A stretch of DNA of 64,000 nucleotides from assembly GCF_036373705.1 (NCBI RefSeq), contig NC_089867.1, forward strand, positions 18,093,666 to 18,157,665, read 5' to 3'. Position 1 is the first letter of the stretch. Every line of letters begins with the position of its first letter. Of the stretch, positions 24,409 to 62,300 are shown one piece after another. A program made the translations under genes and the position numbers. This stretch comes from Amia ocellicauda (lineage: Eukaryota > Chordata > Actinopteri > Amiiformes > Amiidae). The notes beneath the pieces are model-generated. The model made no database searches, had not been told where the DNA came from, and saw only the letters and a program-made list of their open reading frames with translations.

Positions 24409-27400
24409 GTAAGAGCAGGGCAAGAGATTATATGACGTGGTCTCACAAATGAGTTCTTTGCATGTGTTTGTATAAGTAAATATTAGAAATCCTAACTGTA
24501 GTAATTCTAATTAAATAATATTGCGTGCTATCTTGAAATGTATTGTCACTCCTCGCTAAATAGAAGGATTATAGTTATTCAAATATTATATCTATTTACT
24601 TTTTGTCTGTTTTTGAAATTTTGCTTACATTTATTGTAAGTAACCAATGCTTTAAGTTATCTGGAAATAAAAAGACTCAATATTTACTGATTAGGTATAT
24701 TTATGTCAGGTTTGGCAGCTGTATTTTTTCTTTATATATACTTATAAACTTTGAAATATCTACAATTCTCCAGCTAGATCTGGTTCTTTAGGGTATTGTA
24801 TGGTGCTTGCTTATTTATGCATGTATGTGGTTATTTATTTATTTCAAACCATATAGTGCAGTTTTTGTGCAGTGGTGTTTTGTCAGATGTACTTTTAGCT
24901 GCTTATAAAATATGGGCTGTTTTTTAACAGACCAATTTCCCTTGAAATCCCAGTGTAGATAAATTGTTCTTTTATTTACATATTTATTTTTTATATGTTT
25001 ACTTCTGCATTCCATTTCTAGGCCTTTTCCCACTATTGTCAAGGGAGAAGCTGTTTTTCCTTCTCACACACAGCACTGTGCGTTGTAGGGGTCTCGGTCT
25101 GGACTAGACTTCTGCTTTCCCACAGGCTCTCAGTATGTAACAGAAACTCAGGTTCAGAGGTGGCTCTGCACATCCACACACAAACACAGCAGCCGGGTTC
25201 AGGTTTACATTTGTTCAAAATTTCGAATGGAACTGCAGGAGCATGTTTATTCAGGGCGTAGGACGTGTGACGCTGCCACACTGGGAGAGATTGGATTAGC
25301 CTTTTCCCTTTCTTGTCTTGTTCATGGTTATCTGTTTCAAAACGTCCCTGTGCAGGCAAACGGCCTAAGGGGATACTAACAAATGTGAAAGCATAGGCTA
25401 TTTAAAGCAGGGTTTTGTGCAGAGGGCTATAGTAAGGCAATGCAAAATCAATAAGAAACAATCTTGAACCCAAGGAAATGCAAAGGAGAGGAACCCAAGG
25501 AAGATTAAACATCTGGATTATTTTACAGGTTTACGATAAACAACCTGAAAATGTTTGGTGTGATTAACAAATGACCAGCCTGATGAAGCATAGGTCATGC
25601 CAGAATTGAGAGCTTTTAGTCCTGTACAAATTAGCAGTCAATAGATCATTATCTGCTTTCTGCTACGTTAAAAGACTAGGTCCTATTGAGCAACTATGAA
25701 AACCCCAAATCTTCAGTCTTCAGTTTAACCCGAGATTCCAGTTGATCTAGTTGATATTGATCTAGTTAACTGAACCTAGACATTTTGTTACCAAGCCTTA
25801 GACAGTTGCTGATTTGAAATATTCATATCAATGCTCTCAGCCTGACTGCACTCTGAATGTGTGCCCCTATACTACACAGCTTTGATTATGAAGTTATTCA
25901 CGCAACTGTTGTTTCATCCTCAATGTGAAAATGTGTGAACGTTTATTAAAAATCCCTTTAAAAAACCTACTTGTGAAAAACAACTTTTTAACACCCCCCC
26001 ACCCGCTATCATTTAAGCTGTTAAGTGTTTCAGTTGAATAATAATTATAAAGAAATTGAACAAGCCAGTGTTTTATTTGTGCATTTGATTATTCAGTTAA
26101 CCTTTAGAAATCATGTGGTCTTGTGATTGCATGCCACTAGCACACTGAGACCAGGGATTGAGATGCAGGCTCCAGTGCACCACAGGAAAACAGATCAGTC
26201 CATCCAAGGAAACGGGGGAACCCAGCACAGGCCGATTAACAGTTGCATGAACCACTGAGACTATACAGATCAGTGCTTCCCAGCCTGGAGACTTGCTTCA
26301 TGATATGGGCTTCAGTTTTGTAAATTCTGTTATTTGCAGATTCAGAAGGCATGAAATATGGTACCTTGGTGGTGATTGTAAACTTTCAGGCCTCTGCAGA
26401 AGTGTTTTTATATGGCCTTACCTGTATACAGTGTATGCATATATAAGATTAAAATCATAAGATGCAACTATGTATTTCAATAGATGACCAGTGTTAAATC
26501 TGTATGAATTAGGCCTAGTTTTTATTAAAATTATTATTAAAATACATCTCGTGATTCATATGGGATTGTGTGTGTTTTATCTCCTGGCAAAACAGGCTGC
26601 GATAACCTAATGAGATTTGAGGCCTTGTAGGGCTACGGCACCAGTCCGCTGCTTTTGTCTAATGTTTAATTGGTCAGGAATGTGTGTTCCAGCTGCAATG
26701 GAACAGGAGTGTTCATGTTACTGGAATAGTTTCACTCCCAGATGGTTTGAATATCTCTCATTTTTTTTATTTATTATTACTGATAAAATGAAGCAGAGTG
26801 GGGGAGGAATTCCATGTGCTGTGCTGTGTCTTTCCCAGAAACGACTTATTTAGAGTATCTGCTCTTCTCTGGTCACCGCTCAACACCACAGTCAAAAAGT
26901 GTCAAACGTACATCTCATGAGCCGTTCGCACCTTGTCGCAGACAGCTTTACAACAAGCCATAGCGCTCACAGTAAACCACTAGCGTTAAGGAGTGTCCCA
27001 CCTTTGTTGCCATAGCTCTTGGATATGGTGATGCTTATTAAAAACACATTTTATAAAATTAACATTTTAAAACGAGTATCTGCCTAGAGAAATTCTTTTG
27101 GATCACATGGTGAGCAGCTCCTTGTCTGGGACTCACGTGCCAACTGGGTGTCTCATTAATAACACATTGAATACATGTATTAATTAATAATAATAATAAT
27201 AATTGTAATTCTTTTTTTTTTTGTTTTGTTTATTTAAGATAGCAGTCTCTTCTGTTACTATAGGTTTTAATATATTTTCTGGAACTTAGAAATGTAGATG
27301 TCTGCAATGAATTGATATACGATATATTGTACAGGATGTTTAACAGTTGACAGTGTTGCTTATAAAGGGTGCTGTTTGAGCTGTGGGGAGTGCAAAGGTT

Positions 27401-28826
27401 ATCAGTCTTCACAGAGAGGACACCCAACTGACCCAGGTCCATACTTCACTGTCTGTAAAAGTTCAACAGTTTGACATTTGTAAAGCCTAAAGAAGGGAGA
27501 TTTACTCTAATTTCATGAGTCTAATGGCTGTTCTTCCCTATACCATATAATTAATTAAGCTGCTGTGGACTGAAAAACAGATATGATTATGGACATTGGA
27601 AATAATTATGCAAAGGAAGAGAAGTCATGGACCGTACGGCCACATAAAGATCAAACTCTCAAATGTAATATGTATGTAAGAATATAGGATGCACCGTTAT
27701 AAAACTACTCCATAAGCAACACATCCGGACTTCTTTCTAATAGTCTTTTCCAAATAAAATTAATTGAGAAATGGAAATCGATGAGATTGTCTACTGGTAC
27801 TGCTGTTTGTAGAGGAGATTTTGTTTGGAAATTACAGTTTTTGGTACGGGTGGAGAATTTGGTTTTCTTCAGTTGGAGGATATTATTAATATTAATTTGC
27901 CTACTCCACTGAACATTATTTGTTACAGGTAGATTACAAAGGTGTGAAACCCACTTTCGAAAGAACAAAGCTGTAGTTATTTCAATGGGGTGATGACTGT
28001 GGTGGGGTGTAGTTCTGAGGTGAATGAAATGTGGTGACGGAATGTGAAGCAGGTGACATCTTTCATTAGAATAAAAAAATCCCCTCTCATTAAACCATCC
28101 CCAGTTGGTGTGCTTTATTGTCAAACCATGAAGGTGAATAAAGATAAACCCTTGAGATCTTTATCAGAATTAGCAAGTAAGAGAAGAATACAGTTGCAGT
28201 GTGCAGTTTCCAGGTTGAAATAATAAACTGCCTTTTACGTCAAGGCTTTCAAAGGCACCCGAGGGCACATTAGAAAGAGGTATACTCTCTTTGTTAGCAC
28301 AGCTAAAATCGGAAACACAGCACGTTTAGCAAAAGCTGAATATTTATGAGAAAGTGATTAAACTCGAATAGGAGAGGAAAATCTCATCGAAAAACTGCAG
28401 TGTTCCAAGTCTATCCTTTAGAGATTTAGGGATATTATTTGAGGACGTGTTGTAATTTTGTAACTTCAAAAGGTTGTTTGTGTAGAATATATAACACATT
28501 TTAATAAAAAAAAAATGCATGTATTAATTGAATAATAAAAATAAAAACAAATAGATTTATTGTTTGGCAGATCACTCAACTTGATATATACATATATATA
28601 CATATAGACATTGTAAATAAATGTTAGTGCAGCAAATCCTCTGGCAGGACTCCCAAGAGTTGTGCTTGTGCTCGGCTCAGACACAGATGGAACAGGGCCA
28701 AACGGGTCAAACTTCAGGAGAGAATGTGGTTTGCAGTGAAAATGGCCACTATCCAAGGGTTAGCCCATGTCTTTACTTCCATGACTGTGTGTTTTGACTC
28801 TGGTTCTTGTCTGCCTCCTCCTGCAG
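24409..28826. other. Non-coding DNA before the first pik3cd coding exon
   Basis: No coding exon is recognisable. It is probably the intron joining an untranslated exon to the acceptor at 28826. A short (AAT)n run lies near 27183-27202. Confidence 0.5.
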
Positions 28827-28857
28827 CAGGGCTGGCTGTAGATGAGCAGTAACCACG

Positions 28858-52968
<24,111 letters not shown>

Positions 52969-55055
52969 AGACTTGCGGCCAAGGCCCGTGGGGGTGGGGG
53001 GGGTTGGGGGGGGCACACACCGATTTGTCCAACAGATTTTACTTGTGCAGCTAGTGTTGTTGGGGAACAAAAATACCACAATTTTCTTTTTTTTTTTTAA
53101 ATAATGGTATTTTTATTTAACAACTTTTAAAATATTGTATGACAGTTTACATGTGCAGTATGATTTGGTGGAATGGATATGTTCTTTTATTCAACAGTCC
53201 CCAAGGAGAGAATTTGAAGTGACCAAACTTTTTTTTTTTTTTCACATGCAAGTTACTGGCAATATGTTGTAAACTTGAACACCTGAAAACACTTATAGTG
53301 TTTAATATTGTTTACATCCATTATGGATGCAGTAATTTTATTTTCTATTTATTCGTAATGGTAGTATATTTTTTTGTAAATCTGGAAGGTTATGGAACAG
53401 ATTTTTAAATTGGTACATTTTGAAGTGTATCTAATGAAGGTTTGTAGGGCCCTCAGCCTCAGGGAGTCATCTCGTACAGCAGGAGGGTCAGACCGGGCTG
53501 AGCGCAGCTCTGCAGGTTTCATAGGTAACATTAAATGGTGAACTTGAAAACCTTTTCAAATTTAAACAATTTGTTTAAGAAGTGTAGCTGGTTGAGTAAT
53601 GTATAACTCTATTCAAAGGAGGCCATGACTGTGAGCTGCAGAGAGCACCACCTTCTGTCTGGAGCCCTGAATTAGAGCTGCCTGAGCAGCCCACACTGTA
53701 GTCTGAAAACTCAAGGCTTTGTCTATGGTAATTTAGCTGTATATTTCAATACATTGATTTAGAAAGGCCATAATTGCCCCTATGTATTAGGGTATGTTTT
53801 ATAATAAGCTGGTACGTGTTTATTGCCGACTTAAAATCAGTTTAAATCTTTAGTTAATTAATAGGTTTTCAGGCTGAAATGCCTCTTTCAGGCGGAACCT
53901 AAAAATTAAACTGATGGAATTTCACTGGGGTGTTTGTAGTTAAATGACTGATGTATGGTAGCTATTACAGCAGTTCAGTGTGCCTGAATACAATTTTATT
54001 TTACATTTAAAAATGAAGTATTTATTTATATATATTTACCACATATTTCAGAAATGAAGCCTGCAAATACAGTGCTTACTAACATATTCAGTTGTAAATT
54101 AATTCAGTGGTGTCTTCATGTTGCATTGGCATAGAAGACCGCGCTCAGAACTTCCTTTGTGAGGCTTCACAATTGCCACACTTCAGAATCGGGACGCACT
54201 GCGACTCATGATGTTACTTTGTGCATTTCATGTTTTGTAGGTGATAGCAGTTGTACAGAGAAATTATTAAAATTAAAACAAAACCCAGCAATACATATTT
54301 GTTGGAATGTATAATTCCAAATCCCTAAGCAATGTGCATATTCTGATCCTATTTTTTAAAATATTTTTAAACCAGAGTCAAGCTTTGTTTCTGTTGCGGT
54401 GGTTTTGGTTCTTTGTTCTTGGTTAAATGGATTGAATCACAGTTATCACACATAAAGAGGGCCATATGGGTCCATTTGTGAGGAAAAATTAAAATGGTAA
54501 ACATGGCAGATTTCTCTTTCTGTAACCACTGTTAAAAACGCTTTACTGTTACAGTTTAGGAATCGCCAGATTCCCCCAAGATCTTTGGAATTCCTGCTTG
54601 GAGCTGGACTGCGATGTCAGCGGCATTAGGTGGCCACAGAGCCAAAGTTGTGGCTAGTGCCATCATTTTCCCCACTCGAAGTGCAATACCAAGTTAATTC
54701 CAGCAAAGAACTGGACCTGAAAGGAGCAGAAGTTACCAACTTTATTCCATTTAATCACGTTCAGCAGCCTTGTAAAAAAATAAATGCACTTGAGCATAAC
54801 GCTTCAGTATTTGTGTTCTTGCAAATTTGTATGTGCCTTTGCAGACTGAAGGTGTTGTCTGAAGTTCTCATTTCATAAATGTGTATATAAATTAAATTAA
54901 AGATGGTACGCCCAATCTCCACATTAACCCCAGTCCTTTCCACCCCCTACATAAACTGTTTACAAAGCATGTACTGTATGAAAGTGCTACAATGTGACTT
55001 TGCTAACTGTAAATGAATGTGGGGAAGGCAAAATAAATGATTTTTTAAATATTTG
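52969..55055 (+). other. pik3cd: pik3cd 3' UTR
   Basis: AT-rich non-coding sequence from the TAA stop to the canonical signal near 55032. It begins with a G-rich run (52988-53012) and contains T-rich stretches at 53087 and 53229. An earlier AATAAA at 54779-54784 could give a shorter form. Confidence 0.65.
55032..55037 (+). terminator. Polyadenylation signal of pik3cd
   Basis: AATAAA is followed within 30 bp by TGGCTGTGTGATG, a GU-rich downstream element. Another AATAAA at 55339-55344 could serve a longer isoform. Confidence 0.65.
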
Positions 55056-55387
55056 ATTTACTGGCTGTGTGATGATTAGTAGCCCAGAATACAAGATATT
55101 AGGAATTTGGGATATGTGATACAAAAATCTAAATTGCACTCAATAGTGACTGGCCTTCATAAGAACATATCTGGATCTACTGGGTATCTCTGCTATATGC
55201 AATCTTTTTCCAGACTGCCCAATCCGATGAAAATAAGCAGTAATTATATACTGAACTTATTGCTGGATTGCAGCTGAATGAAAATAAGTGGTCTTGATTG
55301 TGATGAAGCCATTCATGACTATGCAACACACAGATTAAAATAAAGACTTAAAAAACAACTTGTTTTTTTTCCCCCATCTCATCATCC
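55056..55387. other. Gap between the convergent pik3cd and clstn1 ends
   Basis: About 330 bp without coding potential separates the best + strand poly(A) signal from the farthest - strand one. Confidence 0.45.
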
Positions 55388-58300
55388 TTTATTTTTGTTG
55401 AAGAGCAAGCATCAATTTTGTGCCATAAAATGACTCTGGTAGGTAGAAAAGTGAATGCTGCCCCACAAAACACAAAAGGCAGTTCCCAACAGTCATTAAA
55501 ACATTCTTTCCTTTCACTTTTTAGAGCAAAAAATTAAAATAAAACACATGGAAGACAGTTACACAGCTGGAGAGTAACTGCTGCAGAGTGTAGAGATGTG
55601 TTTAATCGAGATCAAATTGAGAATCAGTAGTATATTTGAAATGAACTGGTTCACAATATTTAAACTGCTATCACCCACCCTCAACCCCACCCCTCCCCTC
55701 CCATACCCACAATTCCATACTTAATGCACACAAAATATTATTGAATAAACTATGCGAAGACTGGGTCTCAGTCCATTTTTTGTTCTTCAGTATTTTTTGA
55801 CAAATACTTGAAGGGGTTTCAAGATAAAACTGGTCAAGTAGTAATAATTAGTCCCATAGAGCAGAGAAGAGCCAGTCTGAGTCACAGGAATAACATCAGT
55901 AAGAACTTGGTTGTTCTCAAGCAAGACTGCCTGCATGCAAGTTCAGCACCGGAAAAGAAAGAAAAAGCCAGCACTCTCTATTGCGGGTATTCCCAACTTA
56001 CATTTTACTATACATTTTCAGTTCCAACACAGGATTTTGTATACAACCATCTTCTAATACTAATTATGTGCCACAGGTAGAGACCAAACAAAACGGCGGA
56101 ATAGATTCAAAAGCCATGAGGTTTAAGAACTTTAGGTGCTTAGGTTTAAAAAGACAAGAGTGTGTGTATGAGATTAGTCAGTGTGATGGACACGAGTGAA
56201 GGTAAACTGTGAAGGGAGTTGAAGCCAAAAAAAGAACCAACTTATTTTTCCATTCCAAGTGCTAACAATGCAAATGTCATGTTGCCCTGCTGTAAACCCC
56301 ACACCACTGAAGAGACCTACATAGGATTTAGAACTGTACATTTATTGTAGCTTAAGAGACTGTTCAAACTGTTCACCTATCACCATATACAGATTTTTTA
56401 AAAATGTATAACCACATTGGCTACATATAGCATTAACAATGTACATCCTTTCAGAATTAGCGTTTCAAACATGATTTAGTCTAAGTACAATATCTAAAGA
56501 TGACGGTATATGGAAAGACCTAATTCTTGTACAGATCAACATGAACACACGACATCTATGTCAGACAATTAAAACTTTCACTTTTGATAAAACTAGCAGT
56601 TTTTTCATTATATTTATTATTATTACGACATAAAAATTAAATAAAACCACTTCCTCAGACTTGTTAAGAAACCCACCATTTTATAATTACAAAAGAATAA
56701 ATTCGACACAAGTGAAACTGCTTGGATGACTGTTTTGTTAGTTGTGTTAATGCATCATCGTAGGCAAAAGGCACTCCCAACACCAACGAAAGAAAGTTTG
56801 TGATTGAAATACACCACATCTCTGCTGGTCCCATTAAAACAAAGGGGAGATTGCAACACAAAAAATTTAAAAAATGATGTGCCCAAAACCTGTTCTAAAT
56901 TAAAATCATACATCACTGAACCACTATAACATTTCCATTTCACTTCTAAGAATAACTGGAAATGGTCAAAAAACTAATTCCCCCAGTGTTTTCCAAAACC
57001 TGTTCTACAGTAAAACACAGAATGCCAAGCCTATTCACAATTCTGACCTTCTCAAGCAGTTAATATTAAAATAGTCTTCTCTCATCTTCTAATTAATTCC
57101 TCTAATTACAACGTTCTTAATTTGTACCCTGAACCTCAAGCTGGTGTCTCCGCTTTCACAACTTTTCACTTTCAACACATCTGACCCCTTCCCTGTCCTG
57201 TAACATACATTTTACATACCGGCTTGCAAGCAGTCGATTGAAACTCAGAGCTCTGAGCAAAAAAAAAAAAAAAAAATCGAATAAGTTTCAAAAGATGTGC
57301 ATTTGTGCGACTCCTAGCAATAACAATCCTCAACCATCCAATTCCAGGTCACAAGAACAATAAGGAGAATAAACAGGCAGTTTTTTGAGATAGGAAAAGG
57401 GGAAAACAATTATTATATATATATATATATATATATAATAAAGAAATCCAGAGATTAAAAAATCTTCCAAATTCATTGTATAATTTTTATACTATTACCA
57501 GAAGGAAAACAAGTTTACCAAATGTAAACAAATAGCTTAAAACAACTACAGTACAGTTTCATGTACAAGAAAATATATCGGTAGTTAATTAATGGAAATG
57601 TATAATGACCCACGATTTCTCGCTCTCTTTCTCTCTCTCAATATTTAAAATCTCTCTATAAAAGAAAAACAACAAAACAAGTCCTCATTCTGTCATTTTT
57701 GTTTGACAAAGTTAAAACAGGAGTGACAGTGGAATCTGTGAGGTCTTGAAGAAGAGGAGCAATCATTCTGGGTTAACCCTTTCAGTAGCTTCTGCAATTC
57801 CAGCACAATCAAAGCTACCACAAAAAACAAAATCAAAGTTAAATAAAAGGAAGCCACGGGCTGCAAAACTGTACAGCGTTCTCGTCACCAACAGACAAGC
57901 GTCCACAATTACTATGTGATTATCTTTCGAAGAAGAAGAAGGGAAAAAAAAAAAATCACATTCAAATTAAAAAATGCAAATCTATACCGAATTATCATGG
58001 GCATGAAACACAGTTAAGCCTTAACAAGTTTTGTCATTTACACTTGCGCAAGCCTCGTGAGTGTGGCCATTATATGCCCGCCTCCCTCCCTGCCTCCCCT
58101 GATCCCAAACCCGAGCCCAACTCCCCAAGAAAACAAACAAACAAACAAAAGCAAAACAGAAAAACAAAACTACACTTAACTCATAGAAACCTCTGCATTT
58201 GTCATGGGTTTCTGTCCCAAAAGCAGACATTTTATACAAGCATGACAGAACAGCGTTGCCGATTTTGGAGCATGCTATAGTCATTGTGTCACAAATATAC

Positions 58301-59108
58301 TACAGTACGTACTGCGCTTCTTTAAATATTGGACCTTATTATCTAACCCCTGTTTTCACTACCACATCAACTAATTACATGATTTCATTATATTTACAAA
58401 ATATTAAAAATGAATTTATTCCTCTACATTAACAACCTTTTTTGCCACTTTTTCTCATGCACAACAGAAAAAAAAAAATATCTGAAATGAGCAGTCTGTG
58501 TGAAACGTCGCCAAAAATTACCAACGGAAACCGATTAAATAAAGTAACAGTAGAGAGCTCCTTGTTGTGAAGGATAAAATTCAAAACAAACCTAAAAACA
58601 GAAAGACTCTTGTGTGCAATGCATACCTATTGTTTTTTTACAATTATATACTTTTTCACGGTAAAAGTCAGAGATGATAGTGGAGGAGAGAAATGTAAAC
58701 TCTCTAGTGTAAAAAAAAAACCTAGAGGCCAGGGCAATTGTTTGTAGGCAGGAAAAAAAAACAAAAAAAAAAAAAAAAAAAACATAACAACAATTAACCT
58801 CCAATTATTGGAATATTGAGTATGGCAACATCTACTGTTACTAAAGTCTAAAGTACTGCCAGGATGAGCATTTGCCATGAAGAAATGAACCTTGGCCACT
58901 AGATACTATGCGTAAGCAGCAACATCAGCCACTACATATACATCAGATTGTTTAAAATAATTTTCTTTCGTGGATTTTTAATTCTTATTTTTCAATATTG
59001 GTTGTAACACCACAGGTTGTCAGGAAGGATGCAGTGGGAGACAGGTGGGAGTCCCCTGGCAGGACAGAGGGTGAGGGGGCGGGGAGGGCAGTGGGGGCCG
59101 TGGGGGTG
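55388..59108 (-). other. clstn1: Presumed clstn1 3' UTR (upper limit)
   Basis: No coding exon is visible. Minus-strand AATAAA signals occur at 58415-58420, 56613-56618, 56341-56346 and 55388-55393. The last is followed on that strand by GGATGATGAGATGGGGG, a good G/U-rich element. The UTR therefore ends somewhere between about 58.4 and 55.4 kb. A (TA)n tract lies at about 57415-57436 and a long A run (poly-U in the transcript) at about 58752-58780. Confidence 0.4.
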
Positions 59109-59300
59109 TCAGTAGGTGAGCGTGGAGTCGTCCCACTCCAGCTGCTGCTGCCTGCTGCCGCTCTGCTGGTCCTCTGGCTCGCCCTCCTCCTCCTCGCTGC
59201 TCTCCGACTCGGCACTGGTGATGTCGTCCTCCTCCTCACCATCCTCGCTCTCTTCCTCCTCCTCCTCCTCTTCCTCGCTGCTGTGCTGGTCTTCGTATGT
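59109..59300 (-). CDS. clstn1: clstn1 last coding exon
   Basis: Acceptor CCCTCAG at 59301. Encodes TYEDQHSS, a Glu-rich stretch, [17 protein letters not shown] and the terminal [13 protein letters not shown], then TGA. Second kinesin-binding motif. Confidence 0.95.
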   Translation of the reverse strand, partial: TYEDQHSSEEEEEEEEESEDGEEEDDITSAESESSEEEEGEPEDQQSGSRQQQLEWDDSTLTY

Positions 59301-62300
59301 CTGAGGGAAAGAGACAGAGTGATGGAGAAAGAGAGAGAGAGAGGGAGAGGGAGAGAGGAAAAAGGGATTTAGATCGAAATCATCCTCATGGACAGAACCG
59401 AACTAGACACGGCAGGACACTGACCTCCATGGGGTTGACGGTGATGGTGAGGGCGGAGTCGTCCCAGTCCATCTCGTTCTCCTTGCCACTCTCTTGGTCC
59501 CGCACGCTGCGCTGGTGGGCCGCCCGGATGCGGAAAACACCCAGGATGATCATGAAGACCAGGAAGCTGACACACACCACGATCACGACGGTGGCGGCGC
59601 TGGGGACCACTGTGGGACAGAGGGGCGGGGGAGAGACACTCAGAAACGCACAGCAAAGGGGCTGTTTTGTGGTGTGAAGCAGCAAATGACAAGAATGAAG
59701 TCATAAAGACCTATTAAGGGTTGGAGGGGAGACGTTCACAACTCTCAGCAAACACAGCATCGCAAGGGAGTTATCTTGGAATTTGTGTTTAAATGGTGGA
59801 ATAGGATCTCAAAATGAAGTCTTCATCTGGTAAATGGGTTATCTTTCTCTAAAGGTTTATTATTAGTAGTTGTAGTAGGTAGTTTAAATTAAAACTTCAA
59901 CAAAAATTACAATGTATAAATGTATCCATGTATATTTTAAATAATGACCCAAATACATATTTTAATGCACCAATGACTCGAGACATCACTGAATGTCCAG
60001 TCCTTTGAAATCAACCTAATACTTCCAAGAGTACAGCTCCAATCAGCAGCTTGAGATTATCAAGCGAGTGGACTGGTACGCTTCCCTCCACACATCTCAC
60101 TAATGATCCACAGCCAACATATGCAAACAAGCAATTCCTCCCACTTGGGCCATTACGAATCCATTTAATCTTTCCGTCCTACTTTTTATAATTGACTGTA
60201 ATCCTTGGAAACTGGCTGCTAGTCATTTTTTCAGACCAGCAATGAGAGGGAATATTTATTTGGATACAGTGAGGGGAAAAAAGTATTTGATCCCCTGCTG
60301 ATTTTGTACGTTTGCCCACTGACAAAGAAATTATCAGTCTATAATTTTAATGGTAGGTGTATTTTAGCAGTGAGAGACAGAATAACAACAAAATAATCCA
60401 GAAAAATGCATTTCAAAAAAGTTATAAATTGATTTGCATGTTAATGAGGGAAATAAGTATTTGATCCCCTATCAATCAGCAAGATTTCTGGCGCCCAGGT
60501 GTCTTTTATACAGGTAACGAGCTGAGATTAGGAGCACTCTCTTAAAGGGAGTGCTCCTAATCTCAGCTCGTTACCTGTATAAAAGACACCTGTCCACAGA
60601 AGCAATCAATCAATCAGATTCCAAACTCTCCACCATGGCCAAGACCAAAGAGCTGTCCAAGGATGTCAGGGACAAGATTGTAGACCTACACAAGGCTGGA
60701 ATGGGCTACAAGACCATCGCCAAGCAGCTTGGTGAGAAGGTGACAACAGTTGGTGCGATTATTCGCAAATGGAAGAAACACAAAATAACTGTCAGTCTCC
60801 CTCGGTCTGGGGCTCCATGCAAGATCTCACCTCGTGGAGTTTCAATGATCATGAGAACGGTGAGGAATCAGCCCAGAACTACACGGGAGGATCTTGTTAA
60901 TGATCTCAAGGCAGCTGGGACCATAGTCACCAAGAAAACAATTGGTAACACACTACGCCGTGAAGGACTGAAATCCTGCAGCGCCCGCAAGGTCCCCCTG
61001 CTCAAGAAAGCACATGTACAGGCCCGTCTGAAGTTTGCCAATGAACATCTGAATGATTCAGAGGAGAACTGGGTGAAAGTGTTGTGGTCAGATGAGACCA
61101 AAATCAAGCTCTCTGGCATCAACTCAACTCGCCGTGTTTGGAGGAGGAGGAATGACCCCAAGAACACCATCCCCACCGTCAAACATGGAGGTGGAAACAT
61201 TATGCTTTGGGGGTGTTTTTCTGCTAAGGGGACAGGACAACTGCACCGCATCAAAGGGACGATGGACGGGGCCATGTACCGTCAAATCTTGTGCAAACCT
61301 GGTGGCCAACTACAAGAAACGTCTGACCTCTGTGATTGCCAACAAGGGTTTTGCCACCAAGTACTAAGTCAAAGGGGTCAAATACTTATTTCCCTCATTA
61401 ACATGCAAATCAATTTATAACTTTTTTGAAATGCGTTTTTCTGGATTTTTTGTTGTTTTTCTGTCTCTCACTGTTAAAATACACCTACCATTAAAATTAT
61501 AGACTGATCACTTCTTTGTCAGTGGGCAAACTTACAAAATCAGCAGGGGATCAAAAACTATTTTCCCTCACTGTACGTGGTCAAGGATTAGTTTTAATGA
61601 AAGGTTTGTTATACAAAAGACGTAAACAGGGAGGGAGGAGTGCAAATAAAATATTCAAATGAACTCTACAACTTAAAAAAAGAATTCCTTATTTAGGCAT
61701 AGATAAATGACAGAAATATCGGTGCTAAGGTGCAGTACCTGATGCCTGATGTGCGTTGACCAGGTTGTGCCCAGAGAGGTCGACAGAGGCGTGGTGCACT
61801 GGGTTGATGAACTGAGGCTGGGCCATGGCGTTGTTGGGATGGTCCACTGGGTTGGCCGTGTGAATCACGTTCACCTGCAAAAACATTCACCAGTAAGAGC
61901 CCAGCTCCCGTGCACAACAAACCAGAACCACATATGCACTTTTTTAAACTGATATCCACAGCAAGTCACGAATTTCTGGGATTCCAGCTTTCCCAAAAGC
62001 AGACAATGCCATACTGTGCTTACAGCTCCCAAACACGGCCCTGCCTCGCCTGGCACTTATTCATATTACTCGTCTGGACTTGTGCAGCATTGCGGTTCCA
62101 AGTGAAACACTGTGCTCTGTAGTGTCTGACCTACTTATTCTACCTCTAGTGCAGACACTTTTTATTTTCTTTTTGGGTGTTTAATAGAGCCCTGCTCTCA
62201 CATTTTGCCACTCTGTCAAGACAGCAGGAGTATGTCCAGCTCGACCTAGTTTAAAAATACAAATCAAGTTTGTTTTTTTCTTCACAAAAAGGCTTAAAAT

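Larger units (their letters stand above)
60267..61573 (+). mobile_element. Tc1-like transposon with internal deletion, in a clstn1 intron
   Basis: 1307 bp bounded by TA on both sides (60265-60266 and 61574-61575). Terminal repeats of about 205 bp start CAGTGAGGGGAAAAAAGTAT. An outer direct repeat (AAAAAGTATTTGATCCCC) and an inner one (AAATAAGTATTTGATCCCC) are visible in the left arm. About 280 bp is missing relative to the copy at 39.6 kb, around 61290. It lies in the intron between the exons at 61739 and 59609, antisense to clstn1. Confidence 0.95.

Noticed and set aside
26120..26300. Possible hAT or SINE relic (CAGTGCTTCCCAGCCTGG)
   Set aside because: One end-like word only; no inverted partner, A/B boxes or target duplication found.
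53641..53662. CTCF-like word in the pik3cd 3' UTR
   Set aside because: Spacing within the core is wrong by several bases.
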